Positions 24,001-36,310 are shown, numbered from the stretch's first letter. The stretch: 64,000 bases of DNA from Paragordius varius (GCA_964247055.1 OZ176053.1:9486001-9550000), one strand, 5' to 3'. Program-made: numbers and translations. Notes: generated from the letters alone by a model not told the origin.

Positions 24001-27000
24001 TTAAAAATGGACATATGATTCAATCAAATCGGAAAGAGTTCGCGCCAAAGTTTCAAGCTTAGTTAAATTGGTGTTAACATAGTGAACTAATTTATACAGA
24101 TGTAAGATGGTTAGGTAGTGCTGCATTAGAAAGATTAAGATAATTTTTACCACAAATATATCTATTTAATAGACGAAATTTATATTCACAATTAAAGATT
24201 TAAAATCGCTTCTTATCTTGCCTTTTGATGCAATATACCAGAAAAATTGCGCATTGTAAATCAATTAAAGAACAGTAACATTTTCTAATTTGACACAATC
24301 TGAAATGTTGCTGTCAAAAATATCGTTGATAATGCTTTTCTAATTAATTGTTTTGAGAAAAGATTTTTGTCAATACATAAACTTGAATAACATTTCCATC
24401 CTTTACCTCCGTTTATATATTGAAAGTAAAACTAAAATACCCCATTTTCTTAATTGCAAATTTGCCAATTTACAATGTCGAATCAGAGATTGTCAACATG
24501 TGAATCGGTTGAAAATTGTCCTGATGTGATATGAAATAAATAAGGAAACACTTGATGTTTCTTTAAAAAATATTTAAGAAGATTGACTATGCCATAATTT
24601 AAAAAGATTTTTAAAATTGGTTTCATTTGAAGTCAGCGCAATTCTCAGACAAAATTCTGATGTTTTTCAGTTAATTGTGATCTCTGTTTTGTTTTAATGA
24701 CATTCACATAAGAAAAAGCTGATTCACATAAATATGTGGATCCAAAAAAGAAATCAAAAAGCGTAGCAATTGTCCAAATATGTGGGTATTTATTTTTATT
24801 TAAGTTAAAAATTTAACAGGAAAAATAAGAAAAATAAATTATAATTTTGTGAAAAATATTTTTCTTACATTTCTTAAAAATTTTCAGACGGTCACGTTTT
24901 ATAATCTCGCGTGCACGAAGTCGACAGCCGTCGACCATTTGGCTACCCCTGTTTTGAATAATTTTGTATTTTTGTTTTTTTTTCAGGTAAAATTTTTTTT
25001 GCAGAGTCGCATGTTAGACATCCCTGATTACATGTGTCCATAAAATTGTTACAAATTTTTGTTTAAAAGATATAATGATAGTCGTTTATCACAATTACAT
25101 TCTAATTAATAGAGTTTTTGCTCTACATCTTCACATCAGTTATTTAGATTATGCTATGGTTATGGCATATGATATGCATAGTGCAAGTTGGGGAGAAAGA
25201 TACACAAATCATAATGCACCGTTATATAGTTCCCAACCAGATCCCTACACCACCGTAATAATTTTTGATATATTAATTAATATCAAAATAATAATGAAAT
25301 TTTTCCTTCTTTATCTAAAATATTAGGCAGGTTGCATGGAGGAATGGGTTAAAAAGGGCGTTGACAAGCAAAAGTTACTAGTAGGTATGCCATATTATGG
25401 ACGAACTTGGAAATTATCCGATCCATCACAATATGGTGTTGGGGCCCCTGCAATTGGTGTGGGATCAGGCGATGGAATATTAACATGGGATCAGGTCTGT
25501 TATAATTTAATCGAAAAAATTTTAAAGTTTAAGCAAAATTAAAAAATAAATAGGCAAGAGGCTTATACTTTAATGTAAAATATTTAAATATTTAACACAC
25601 CTTGTGGATATATTTGAAAGGGAGTCATGGGTTTGTTGACATCAAGGCATTATTCGAACAGTCAAAGAGTATCTTTGGATTAAATTATTAAGCCACATAT
25701 ATTGTTAATATAGATTATAAATTAAAAGTTGTTGCCTCGGTATTTAAAAATGTTAATTAATTCATTTTAATCATTGGGTAAAACCTTCTATATGCAAGGT
25801 GTAGCTATTTATGCGAGGCTCGGAACATATCGGCTTTATACTCACATTATTATCTTAGTATTTTACGGTTTTGTGTTTTAAACATTAAAAAATTTTAAAT
25901 TCTTTAAAGTAACCATATAAGTAATTATTATTTTAGCAAAGATCGTTGTCGATTTATTGCTTTTTCGAAGGTATATTTTCCTTAGTTTATTCGATTGTAA
26001 GCGAGTGCTTTTAGCTGTTGTAAAGAAAGATTGGTTTCTTTGTTTAGGTTTTCAATCCAGAGCATCTTGCGTCCACTCATTAGTTGGAATTTCAAGTCAT
26101 TAGCTCTGGTAATGTCAAAGTATGATAATTTTATTTTGAGGCACATGCCGATCATGTGTATCTCTGGATTTATTTTGTCAAGGATTATTTTTTATTTTGT
26201 CTTTCCAGGTGATTTGCAGTATCTTCCACCAGCACCACATTTCGAGGCGTTAATGTATCTTTCGTCATCCTTTTTTATTATTCAACTTTCTGACGCGTAT
26301 GGCATATTAGGGAATATTAGATATTTAACTAATCGGATTTTTTTTTGAGTTTGATGTCATGTGACGACCATAGTTTATTATATTTTATCATTTTTGATTT
26401 AGCGATTCCTATTCTTCTTCTGATGTCGGGCGTGCTGTTGTTAGTCGTATTTATAAGACTGCCTAAATAAGTGCATTGGAGACTTTCGATTTTTCGGTTG
26501 TCAAAGGATAAATTGTTGTAAGGATTCTAAGCGTTTATATTCATAATTTTAGTTTTTTTGTAGTTGATCGTCAGAAGAATTTTTGACATTCGGTTGAAAA
26601 TTCTGTTAAGAGTTTTTTTAGGTTGTCCACTGAATTTGACAGCAGTATAGTGTCGTCAGCATAGTGAAGTGATGATATAATATTGCCGGCGATGCTTAGG
26701 CCATTAGCTTTATCTATATTTCTTAATACACTTTTATGCAAACGTTATAAAGAGTCGGTGAAAGGACGCATCCTTGTCGTGAACCATTGTTCATTCGTAT
26801 CCAATTACTTGTGCCGTGTGGGATTTTTATGGTTAATGATGAATTGGAGTAAAGGCATTTGATGATGTTTATAATATGATCTGATACTCCAATCTGAGAT
26901 AGTGCCTTCCACAGCGTGTCGTGCTTCACGCTGTCGAAGGCCTTTGAAAATCAATGAAGCAGATATGGGTTTCTTTCTGAAAATTTGTTTTTTAAATATC

Positions 27001-29723
27001 CAGCGTATATTGCTAATCATGTCCCTGCATCCGCAATTGATTCTAAATCCCGCTTGGGTGTTAGAAAGTTCGGCTCCAATTATGCCTTGGATACGCCTGT
27101 GAATTATTAGAAAAACCTTTCAGGCTTGGGTTAGCGCTATAGTTATTCTATAGTTGTTAAATGATTTAGGATCGCTTTTTTCAAGAGGGGATGAGTATTG
27201 ATTTGCACCAATCTTGGGGGAATGAGGCGTGAGCAAAAATCTTTTGGAAGTCAGTTGGATATGAATTGGGAAACGAATGAGTTCGGTTGAGATATCGTTG
27301 TACCCCTCAGATTTGTTGTTTGGGGAATGGTTAAGCGCCCATTCAACTTTTTCTTTGATGATCTGCGGGTCATGTTGATAGATATTACTGTTTTTATCGG
27401 CGTTTGATAGGCTGGTGCCGTATAGTTTTATTAAGTAATGTTCCCATTGTTCCACCAGTGTTTTTTTGTAATGATATCTCCATCTTCCTTTCTCATTGGG
27501 CCTTTGTAGCTTTTAGACCTACGTGGGGCAATTTGATCTACTTCAGCAAAGTAGTTGTTATTATATTTAGCAGCGTTTTCTGATTTTGAGCACAGCTGAT
27601 TGTAGTGATCATTTTTGTCGTCCCAAGCGCTTTTTTGGAACTCTGCGTTTTGTACTCTCCGTATTATTATTGCGTTTTGCTTGGCGCCGTTTGTCCGCTA
27701 AATCTAAACTTTTTTGTGGTAGCTATTTTGTTATGATGGGATTTTTGGATAGGGATGCATTCTCTAGCTGTAGTTCTAGTGATATTTTGTATTGTTTTCC
27801 AAAGATTTTTAGTTCGTCAATTTCAAGTGTTTTGAATCTGTTTTCAAGTAACAAAGGAAATTTGGGGGAGATCGCAGAAAAATCTAATTTAGGTATGCTG
27901 AGAATTTGGTTTGCGTGAGAGTACTAGTTTAATTTTTGGTTTATCTACAAGGAGATTATGATTAGAATAACAGTCAGAACCAGGGTAGGTTTTTATGTTC
28001 ATAAATGAAGATTTATATTTTTGCATAAAACAAACTAATATTCGATATTATTTCTGAAAAATATAATTAGGACTTCAATATTTAACATGGAAAAATGGTC
28101 TAGTCTAAATAATGTTTTATAGAAAATCGTTCTTTTAAGGTTTTTTGTGTGGACTGACTAAAAGCTCCATTATCACAGTCTTTCGTATATATAAACCATT
28201 TACACAATTCGCTAGCTTACACAGTCCGCATGGAATGAACATTGGGATGCAATAGCCATGGTACCATATAACGTAAGAGATAATGATTGGCTAAGTTTTG
28301 ATAACGAGAAGAGTTTGCAACACAAAGTAAGACTCATTATATTTTAAATTATTTAATGAATTAAAACTCATCGAATCATCAAAATATATGAAAAATATTT
28401 TAGATACAATTTGCATTTGATAATGGTTTCCCAGGCGTAATGATTTGGGAAATAACATATGACAAAACACAATATTTGGCAACTGCAGTTAGAAATATAG
28501 TTGATACTGTATGGAGTGGAAACACTAACACATTCCCTACCCAAACTCCACCTATAGTCACAACACCGGAAGGATCTACTACTGTAAAACCAGGATGCGA
28601 ATCCGACCCTAATGTTATCTGTCAATCTTCGAGCTATTCAAATAACAAATACCCACCTGATTGCAAGTCAGTTCATTTTTTTATTTTCATCTATTTGATT
28701 TTCCAGATAGAAATAGTTTTTATTTTTATTAATAAAACAAAGTAAAAAACTAGGTATTTAAATAGAAGGCGACATCTCGGCGTAAGTTTGATATCAATGA
28801 GTTTAGAGTAGTTGGCCTAATAATTGCGTAGATATATTAGCGTATCAGGATTCAAAGTTCATCCAAAACCCAATTTTGTTGCAGTATTTACCACATGTGG
28901 TATTGTAAGATAGGTTTTAATGAGTCCTTGACAAAACGCGACTCACACTATGACACATGGGGAACACTACCAATTATTCGGAGTATTGAGTACTAGGTAG
29001 GATATATTAATGTATCTAATATGCAATCGTGGACCAACTACTCCTAACTCCTATTATCTAATGCAGGGGTATCCAACACAAATGACTTCGCGGACCGCAT
29101 TTTTGACTCAAAAAACCCGGAGGGCCGCATTCGAAATACCGGGCGTTCATAAGAAATTTATTAGATTTTAAAAAACTGAAAAATGTAAACATAGTATAAC
29201 ATTTTTTCTAGTTCTAGCCAATTGGATAGACTTATTTAGAAAAAATGTTTAGAAAATATCAATTTGTGTATTTTTATAATTTATGGATTTCCAAATTTTT
29301 AGCGCTAAAATTCTCAGGGGAGGGGGGGGGGGGTGGAAGGCGTGTTGGTCACTTCTGATCTAATGCATAAAATGTTTGATAACAAAAATAAAATTTATAA
29401 ATATATTTAAATGGTAGTTTGTTAGTTTTATGTTAGTACTCATTTTATTATGAAAATCAGTATTCAATTTATAAAAGGAATGCATGTCTTAAATTAAATA
29501 CCATTTAATAATAAAAAATATATTAAAATGGGTGTATGATTGTTTCAATTGGCCAACGTTAAATACGCAGAGGTAAAATCGTAAAGTCTTACTTTAATAC
29601 AGAAAATATGTATCATGTAATAATGGTGTGGGATGGTTGATGGATTGCCCTCCTGACTTGGAATTTGATGAGAAAGCACGAGCTTGCAATTATCCAGAAT
29701 TAGCAATGTGTTTACCCTGTTAG
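21014..29723 (+). CDS. secreted GH18 chitinase with C-terminal CBM14 chitin-binding domain
   Basis: Exons: 21014-21089, 21645-21704 (optional, in phase), 21754-21900, 22030-22123, 22148-22286, 22349-22446, 25140-25254, 25327-25494, 25554-25574 (microexon, tentative), 28216-28326, 28404-28666, 29603-29723; phases agree and give about 470 residues. The start gives a signal peptide (MKFVALFLILWYPVFG). GH18 landmarks in order: GYVSYWGQYNL, LPSVGG, GIDIDWEYP with the catalytic Glu, MSAVPAG, MVMAYDMHSASWG, GMPYYGRTW, WLSFDNEKSL, GVMIWEITYD. A Thr/Pro linker (TPPIVTTPEGSTT) joins a six-cysteine CBM14 (peritrophin-A) domain ending CNYPELAMCLPC. It should hydrolyse chitin outside the cell, for cuticle or eggshell turnover or digestion. 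The residue before GIDIDWE is His, where the family usually has Asp. Large introns contain a hAT relic, an antisense LINE and a hAT MITE. One intron (22124-22147) is only 24 nt. Confidence 0.85.
23557..24951 (+). mobile_element. decayed hAT transposon (family D, parent of the CAGGGGTG MITEs)
   Basis: Lies in a chitinase intron. It begins CAGGTTGGCCAGCC and ends GGCTACCCCTG, matching the ends of the MITEs at 29064 and 49557. A broken transposase reading on the plus strand near 24088-24150 contains YTDVRWLGSAALERL, close to the hAT motif TEVRWLSRGKVLERF. The flanking 8-mers (TTCTATAT, TTTTGAAT) agree at five positions and may be an old target duplication. The coding region carries many stops. 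Confidence 0.65.
25950..27980 (-). mobile_element. decayed non-LTR retrotransposon (LINE, RTE-like), antisense in chitinase intron
   Basis: On the minus strand the order is a linker rich in charged residues (AEFQKSAWDDKNDHYNQL near 27640), a WALNHSPNNKSEGYNDIST block near 27350 (the family's N.KSPG.D.I motif), a KSDPKSFNNYR block near 27160, the palm motif GSRQGCVLSPTLYN near 26750 and a C-terminal ITWKDKI piece near 26200. The reading frame is broken several times and the YxDD motif is not intact in one frame. The 5' end with endonuclease is absent, as usual for truncated LINEs. Edges are approximate. Confidence 0.7.
29064..29357 (+). mobile_element. 294-bp hAT MITE (family D) with exact 8-bp target duplication
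   Basis: Ends are CAGGGGTATCCAACACAAAT on the left and TTGGTCACTTCTG on the right. ATCTAATG occurs immediately outside both ends (29056-29063 and 29358-29365). The interior (GGACCGCATTTTTGACTC, GGGCCGCATTCGAAA) matches the MITE at 49557. A 12-base G run lies at 29322-29333. It sits in the last chitinase intron. Confidence 0.88.
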
Positions 29724-29939
29724 ATATTTTTAATTAAAAATAAATAAATGATGTGTTGCATGCAAATTGTCTTGATAAAAAAATCTGATCGCGTATAGCC
29801 ATTAAATTTTTCCTCGTTTTTGTCGTAATTTAAGCTGTATTTACTGGAAATAATTCTAAGTAAATAACTATTTTATTTATATAATACAGACAATATATTC
29901 AACCCAAGATTTTATTAATAAGTTATTTTAAGTGAGAAA

Positions 29940-31745
29940 AAAGTTATAGCACACCGTGCTCAGCGAAAAATGAATGCTTATGGATCATATATCTTTCGAT
30001 AGCTAAAGGCTTCAGGATAATAAGTATCGAAATTATGAAAGCAGTTAAAATACTAGAAAAAAAGATATTTTTCATTTTTATGATATTAGCCAAAATCAAA
30101 AAATAGCATTTTTATCGCATATTAGGTCAAATAAAATTAAATATTATAGAAAATGTCGACTGAAATTTGTTAAAATGTGCCACAAGGATAATCTAAACGT
30201 AAAATATTATCCATAAAGATTTTACAATTTTTCTAAGTATCCTATAAAAATTTACCAGAATAAAAGCTGAGAAATCGCACTTTGGCGTCAAGTTTGTATC
30301 AATTTGTTAATAGGCGGTAGAAGATTTTAATTTTTATTTGACTAATCATATATTTCTCCATATATAGAGTTAACCCAATATATCGCGTTCAAAAATAATT
30401 TAAGACTTATATAAAAAAAAATTTTTTTTGATACTTTGCACCAAAGCGGTTCAAAAATTTTTTACAAAATATCCAAATAATATATACGATTCAATGCAGA
30501 AAAAACATCTATCATCTTAGTTTAATGATTTTGGAAATTTTCTTACCGATAATTTTGATTATATATTTTTTAAGACATTTTGGCTTTCAATCTCAACTTT
30601 AGCATAGATCCCTAAATCAAAAACTGAATCGATAGATCTTTTTGTCTGAATCAAATTGTATAAAAAGGTATTAAATATATTTTGGATGTTTTGTAATATA
30701 TGCTACTTCCGATTTGGTGCAAATTATCTGAGCACATTATGCTAAATTATTTTTTCGGTGAAGATATTTAAAAAGCAAAACAATATTTTTACAAAGTTTT
30801 GTTTTATGATGTCGGCTCCGAAAGTCTAAATTTTTTGACCATTCTAAATTCGGCTTTTTCCTAGATGAACATAATGCCGAGATTGCGCGATTATAATTTT
30901 TTTAATGCTGGATCGATACATCAAAAAAAATATTTTTGAAAAAAATGCATAATTTGTATAAATTTATTTTTTAGCGAAATTTCAATGAACCATATTTTAT
31001 GGTATTTTGGAGCATGACCGGTATAAAACTTTAAAACTTAAGATAAACAATTTTTTATTTAATTCTATGACGTTAAACATGTCTGTCACCTCAGAATTTT
31101 GAACGTTTGGCAGTTTAAATATAAATAGGATTATTTTGAAACCAAATAATATATTTAAGTTTTTGAAGACGAACATGATATAAACAAGTTCTGAGGTTAT
31201 GATATGTTCACCATCATCAAAATGTTTTTATAACATCTGAAAAAGTCTGTTAACGTTTTCTTCATGATATAAACCATAAAACATAAACAAATTTTTAAAA
31301 AAGTATGCATTTTTTTAAAAATAATTTTGTTTGATATCTAGCATATATAAAAAAATTTATTGCGGAATCTCGCCCCTCTTGTGTATTTTTTATAAAGACT
31401 AGCATATTATGGAAAAAGTTGATATGAGATTTTCTTACCCCACATAAAAATATGTTTTGCTTTTTAGGAATTGTATTAAATATTTTGGTGATATTTTTTC
31501 AAAAGCATTTAGCTTTCACCAAAATTTTATATTGCATCATGTGCAAAAATTTTACGTGATGTGGACCAATTACCACAAAAGTAATAAATTTCTTATATTA
31601 GTATAATAAGCTTCAAAACCAAATATCATGATCCTGATACATTTATCTATCAGTATATGTATCATATTACTAGCGTAAATCTCGTGCTGCTACGCAGCCC
31701 GAGGAAATTCTTCGGACTTTCTGGGGGGGGGGGGGGGGGCTATTT
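29940..31745. mobile_element. foldback element, family A copy 2
   Basis: Two long arms are roughly reverse complements about a centre near 31090 (GTCACCTCAG on one side, CTGAGGTTATGATATGTTCA on the other). Both arms share the AAAAAGCAAAACAATATT / ATATGTTTTGCTTTTTAG and GCGATTGCGCGA-type blocks. The left outer part (from CACCGTGCTCAGCG near 29952) is shared with the end near 38000. The right arm ends by a 17-base G run (31723-31739). No coding capacity. Confidence 0.6.
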
Positions 31746-32532
31746 GAAAAAAGGACAATAAAATGATCATATGTGGATTATTTCGAAACATTAGTTAATA
31801 GCTATGATCTCATAGGAATTTTAAAACGGTGCATTCATACTAATATATTGTTTACTTGGGGGAAAAATAGATTCAAAAAATTATTTTTGTGGATTTTGTT
31901 TTTTTAAAAAAATTGGCATATTACGGGGGGAGCGGGTAAAAAGAGGGCCTAAATTAAAAAAGCGAGCCGACTATGTTAGGCGATCGAAAATAAGTAAACA
32001 AAAATCAAATTTGAAATCGAATGGTCCAACACGTTCTCCGCAAAATTGTCTCAAATACACGATTTTTATGGACTTCTGTTTTAAAAATAACCCGTTTTTC
32101 ACACGGAGTGGGCCCGAACTGGGGGCCTATTTCAAAAAAAGGGCGAAGCTATTGTCGGGGCATTCATTAATGATATTTTTTCGATGTTTTGATTTGAATG
32201 GGTCTAGTTTTCCGGAAACAGATCGCAAAGCCAGCATTTTCCATTTTTATATATAGATTATAATGTTCTAATAATTCTGTGATCCTCGAAATTCCTTAAA
32301 ACATTTATAGCATTTAATTAAATAATTACAAAACAATATATCAAAAGGCGATTAATCATAATTATTAGCTCTACATTAAATCATATTTATTAATGTAAAT
32401 TATGCGTTTTCTAAAGCTAAATATATAATGAAATTTAAAGAGTCTTTATGGATTTCAAATTATTCATAATATTATAAGGCTAGATGCTCATAAATTATTT
32501 TTATAGCAATCACTATAATTATTCCTTGATTT
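31746..32532. other. intergenic gap before serpin 1
   Basis: A frame at 32011-32256 has no recognisable motif. The part from 32380 resembles the DNA just beyond serpin 2's stop (TTTCTAAAGCTAAATATATA in both), so it belongs to the serpin duplication unit. Nothing else is seen. Confidence 0.4.
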
Positions 32533-34005
32533 TTAAGCCTCTATTGGGGGTTGTTGATATCGCCCATAGTAAATTATATGGCCCGTACTTCGGTGTACCA
32601 CCATATGAATGAAAGGTCGGTTGATAAGAATTCCAGTTGGCAAATTAGTATTAACAGTACTACCACCTGTGGCACTCGCTGCTATAATACCCTCTTCATT
32701 CAAGGCAAAATTGGTTTTGTGAATAATTTTATTTAGTTTGACCGTTTTTCCAACCACCATTTTGTTTAACCTAAATAGAAAAGATAGATACTCTTATACA
32801 TGTATATGAATATATAATTGGAGAATGCATAAGAAGTTTTTAATTTATATCATCCTAAATTGTTTAAAAGGAATAAAACAAGAATGATATTTAAATTGAA
32901 AATTGGCTGTATTAAGAGGACGCTAAATCATGGATTACATCGAACGTATATCAAGCGCTGTCAAATTCAATTAATCAAATTAAAAACTGCACCAATATTA
33001 TCAAAATTAAGTAGTTACAAACCGTTTTTGGCAAACCAATTCTTTTGGAAGAGCTTTCATCACGTCAATATCTGATATTTGATTTAGCACAGGGACATAA
33101 AGTAGAGTTTTTGACACTTTTTTGATTTTTAAGATTTCTTGTTTAAAAACATTGATAGATAAGCTTTTATCTACCTGGCTTAATGTTGTATTGGCATAAG
33201 GCAACAAGACAATCCAACTAAATTCATCATTAAAATCCAAGCGAATTAATGTTGAATTAATTTTATTAGAATGTGAGAAATTGACATCCCCAGAACGGTA
33301 CATAAACTCCGTGGAAACACTGTTTTCGATTCCATAAAACGTTCCCCCGTTTGTACTAAAAATAGAATGGAAAATAAAAAATAATTGATATTATATTTAC
33401 ATTAATTAAATATATGATAGTTAATTTTACTCTTCAGGATCGAATGGGATTCTCCAACTGCTTTTAAGGTATAAAGCATTAACAATAAAAGCCTCATAGT
33501 TGCTATCTATAGAATCGAAAACGGAAGGAATTAAGCCTTTGGTCAGGCGTGAGACCCGGGAATCCACAAATTTTTTTACTGCATTTTCTGAATAATTAGG
33601 TGGAATCGATATAAAATTTCCTTTAAAAATGTTAATTAAAGCGTGTCGAAACTGTGGTGAAATGCCTGCGGTTTGTTTTTTGACATACACATCATTTACT
33701 AATATAAAGTCTGTGTGGTTTCGTTTTTTTGCATTTAATTTGTTTAAACTGGCAACAACGTTAGGATAATGCATTGGTAGAGCCAAACCGGGGATAGACG
33801 GAGAGCAATCACTTCCGTTTTGTATAATAGATAATGCATTACCCAAAGATAATGGTGAAAATACATAATTTATTTGAGATGAAACATGTTTGCTATTGGC
33901 TATGGCCGAACTAAGTAATAGATCATAGTAAAAATTTTGAGGGATATTTTGCCCATTTATGCCAACCATCAACACCACTATACAAAGAGTGAAATAAGGT
34001 ATCAT
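32533..34005 (-). CDS. serpin 1 (secreted serine-protease inhibitor)
   Basis: Exons on the minus strand: 34005-33431, 33355-33023, 32770-32533; phases agree and give about 381 residues, the usual serpin length. The first 18 residues are a signal peptide (MIPYFTLCIVVLMVGING). Family landmarks: YVFSPLSL, FILVNDVYV, NALYLKSSWRIPFDP, WIVLLPY and the C-terminal FIHMVVHRSTGHIIYYGRY. The hinge reads NEEGIIAASAT. Ile stands at P14, where inhibitors usually have Thr or Ser; the small residues at P12-P9 (AASA) fit an inhibitor. By counting from the hinge and from the conserved NRPF, P1 is probably Thr and P1' Asn. The protein should act outside the cell. It is the closer copy of a tandem pair with the gene at 38741-40677; exon 2 has the same length (333 nt) in both. 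Start: first ATG before the signal peptide. Confidence 0.92.
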
Positions 34006-34054
34006 ATTATGTCCAAGCTGAAAATTAAAGATATGATTTATAAATGAAATATTT

Positions 34055-34170
34055 AGCTTTTTGTAGAAAAACGGATAACCAAAACCGGGTTACTGCGCAA
34101 TCGAATATATTTACTTATCTTTTGAACATTTGCGTATCTATATCATGCCAAAACAAATAAACGACATTTA
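34055..34170 (-). promoter_or_regulatory. upstream block conserved between the two serpins
   Basis: This block, about 50-165 bases before the serpin 1 start codon, is nearly identical to 40728-40845 before serpin 2. It contains CCGGGTTACTGCGCAATC and TTTGCGTATCTATATCATGC (plus-strand reading). DNA beyond it diverges faster, so the block may hold the shared promoter. It could also merely reflect a recent duplication. Confidence 0.45.
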
Positions 34171-35149
34171 TCATTTAACTCAGGAACATTTAATAAAATT
34201 TATGGTACGTTAACTTTCTCGCTAATTGATATAGTTAATAACGTAAATGCAATATAACAAAATAAATATTGACCTATACCCTACCTTACTATATTCGAAT
34301 CCCAATAAAATAGCGTCAATGCCAAATAATTGAGAGAATATTTATCTGTAATTTCAAATTTTAATTTGTATTAAATTTGTTGTATTGCAATTATTTTAGT
34401 GTATTTTTGTATATCAAATCAATTAGGCATACTTAAATTTTTTCTCGTATACCATATCAGTGTTAAACATTAAAGAATTCTGAAAAAAATACTTTCCTAA
34501 ATTTGGAACCAATTATTTTTATAGATTTTTATATTCAAATAAAGTATGGTTACACGGCGTAGGTGACTTAGAACCTCAAATTTATATTACGCCTTGATTT
34601 AATATTTTTAGTAGTTAAGTCAGTTATTATCAAACCTTCTCATTTATAAAACAGTGTTTTTTCATCTATATTATATATCTTTAACTTGTTCAGGCTCACA
34701 ATATATTATATTACTGGGTTTTGTTAGTTCATAGTACCACTCCGAGGTTTAAAATATGATGTTCCTGATGAAGTTATGTGGCTTTGCGTTGATGGACCGG
34801 TTAGATAGAATTAAGCCACTATTATATCTGCTTCGAATTTATAAAATAAAATTCCTTCTCATCGTCCTTCAGTATTCGATGCTAAAAATAATTCCTTTTA
34901 TGACGTTAAAACAGGATTTTACAAGTCGTATTCCATTTTCGATCAAATTCTATAAATGTGTGGAACTCATTTACTGAGTTTATCCTTCTCATTGCTGGTA
35001 GACGTCTACAGATTTTTTGTGATATATACATGTAATGTGTTGAGTTTTTTGATATTAAATACCTGATCGTCTTTGCAGTCGTGGTTTCACCACAACACCC
35101 AGTCTTTCCCATTTTCAAAAATATAGTTTATGTTATTGAAAACCAATGA
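34171..35149. other. AT-rich intergenic DNA between the serpins
   Basis: No gene, RNA or recognised repeat was seen. Frames at 34756-34977 and 34906-35118 show no motif. Confidence 0.4.
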
Positions 35150-35400
35150 TCATCATATGCTTCTACCCGCAAACGCCTTTGCATGCCGCAAATGCTCTTT
35201 TTCAGGCACAAAATTCGACATATTTAGTGAAGAACAGTAAGACGCTAACATTTGGCCGATCTTTCTTTGTAGTTTAATGCCAGAGGAAATCCTTCAAATT
35301 AATCGTGTGTCTACTTTGACTAACGGCTTTTCTTGGTTGATCCGATAATAACTAATCACTACATCTGGTAAACCATTTCCTTAAATCACCCTTGTTTTAA
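35150..35400 (-). mobile_element. mariner fragment, copy 2 (5' end only)
   Basis: The minus-strand reading SNFVPEKEHLRHA near 35180-35218 is the mariner transposase N-terminus. The preceding leader (GATTAATTTGAAGGATTTCC and neighbours) parallels the leader of copy 1 at 17020-17180. The rest of the transposase is absent. Confidence 0.65.
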
Positions 35401-35665
35401 CACTCATTTCAAATTCACCCTAAAACGAATTATGTATATTTAATTATCAAAATTTACCTATGTTTTTTTAATTTTTAGAGATGAAACTTTATTTAAATCA
35501 ACATAATACATAATATACTATGCCATTAACAGTTATTTTATATCAATGAAGTAAATTAGCCCAAATACATTAATTATTTGGTGAAACCAGGGGATAAAAT
35601 GAGTCAGGGTGAATTTTAATTGTTCAAGGGTGATTTGAACTGTTCAAGGGTGAATTGGAGGTATT

Positions 35666-35713
<48 letters not shown>

Positions 35714-35950
35714 ATTTCAATTCAACACCAATTCACCCTAAAAATAAATTATGTGTTTTCGGGTGATAACTCATTATTAATATAAAATATATCTTATTTT
35801 TTCAATATTATTTAGATATAACAAAATATAGGTAATTTTTAATTTAAAAAAAAACATAATTTATTTTAGGGTGAATTTGAATTGTTCGAAGGTTATGAAT
35901 TGGTCAAGTAGAATTTGAATTGTTCAAGGGTGAATTTGAAATATAAATGG
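35390..35950. repeat. element with repeated TTCACCCT / AGGGTGAA motifs around an AT microsatellite
   Basis: The left side has AAATTCACCCTAAAACGAAT and several GTTCAAGGGTGAATT units. The right side has AATTCACCCTAAAAATAAAT and further TTGTTCAAGGGTGAATTTGA units. An (AT)n tract lies between them at about 35666-35710. The arrangement suggests a non-autonomous transposon with subterminal repeats. No target duplication was identified. Confidence 0.45.
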
Positions 35951-36059
35951 TATATATATTATACTTATCCTATACAATTCAATACATTTAAAAACTCTGT
36001 GACAAGGTTAATAAAAATACAATAAGAAAATCAAATATTAAAAGTCACTAAATGGGAAC

Positions 36060-36310
36060 TAAAATAAAATGAAAACGTACAGAGGGCACATTTTAAAAAG
36101 CACATCCCTAAAGAAGGATTTTTTATTTTTGGGAAAGTTGAAAGGAAAAGGAAAAAAGGGAAGACCAATGTTAAGATGGACACTTTAAAGAAAAAATCTG
36201 GTAGATGTATAAGTGAATTAAAGAAATAGCATGGTAAAGAGACAAGTGAGGAGACCTAGTCATTTTAATATCCAAAGGGTCGAACTCGACAAGGAATTAC
36301 CTACCTACCT
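36060..36310 (+). mobile_element. 3' fragment of an RTE-like LINE
   Basis: The plus strand reads GKGKKGRPMLRWT near 36150, matching the G-R-P-R-x-R-W motif in the C-terminal region of many non-LTR retrotransposon proteins. The fragment ends near a short (TACC)n tail at 36300. It is broken and lacks the reverse transcriptase. Confidence 0.55.

Noticed and set aside
26902-27102. Plus-strand frames in the 26-28 kb region as host genes
   Set aside because: They lie opposite the LINE reverse-transcriptase reading, which explains their openness.
32011-32256. 81-residue frame near the foldback end
   Set aside because: No recognisable motif and no partner exon; it adjoins repeat sequence.
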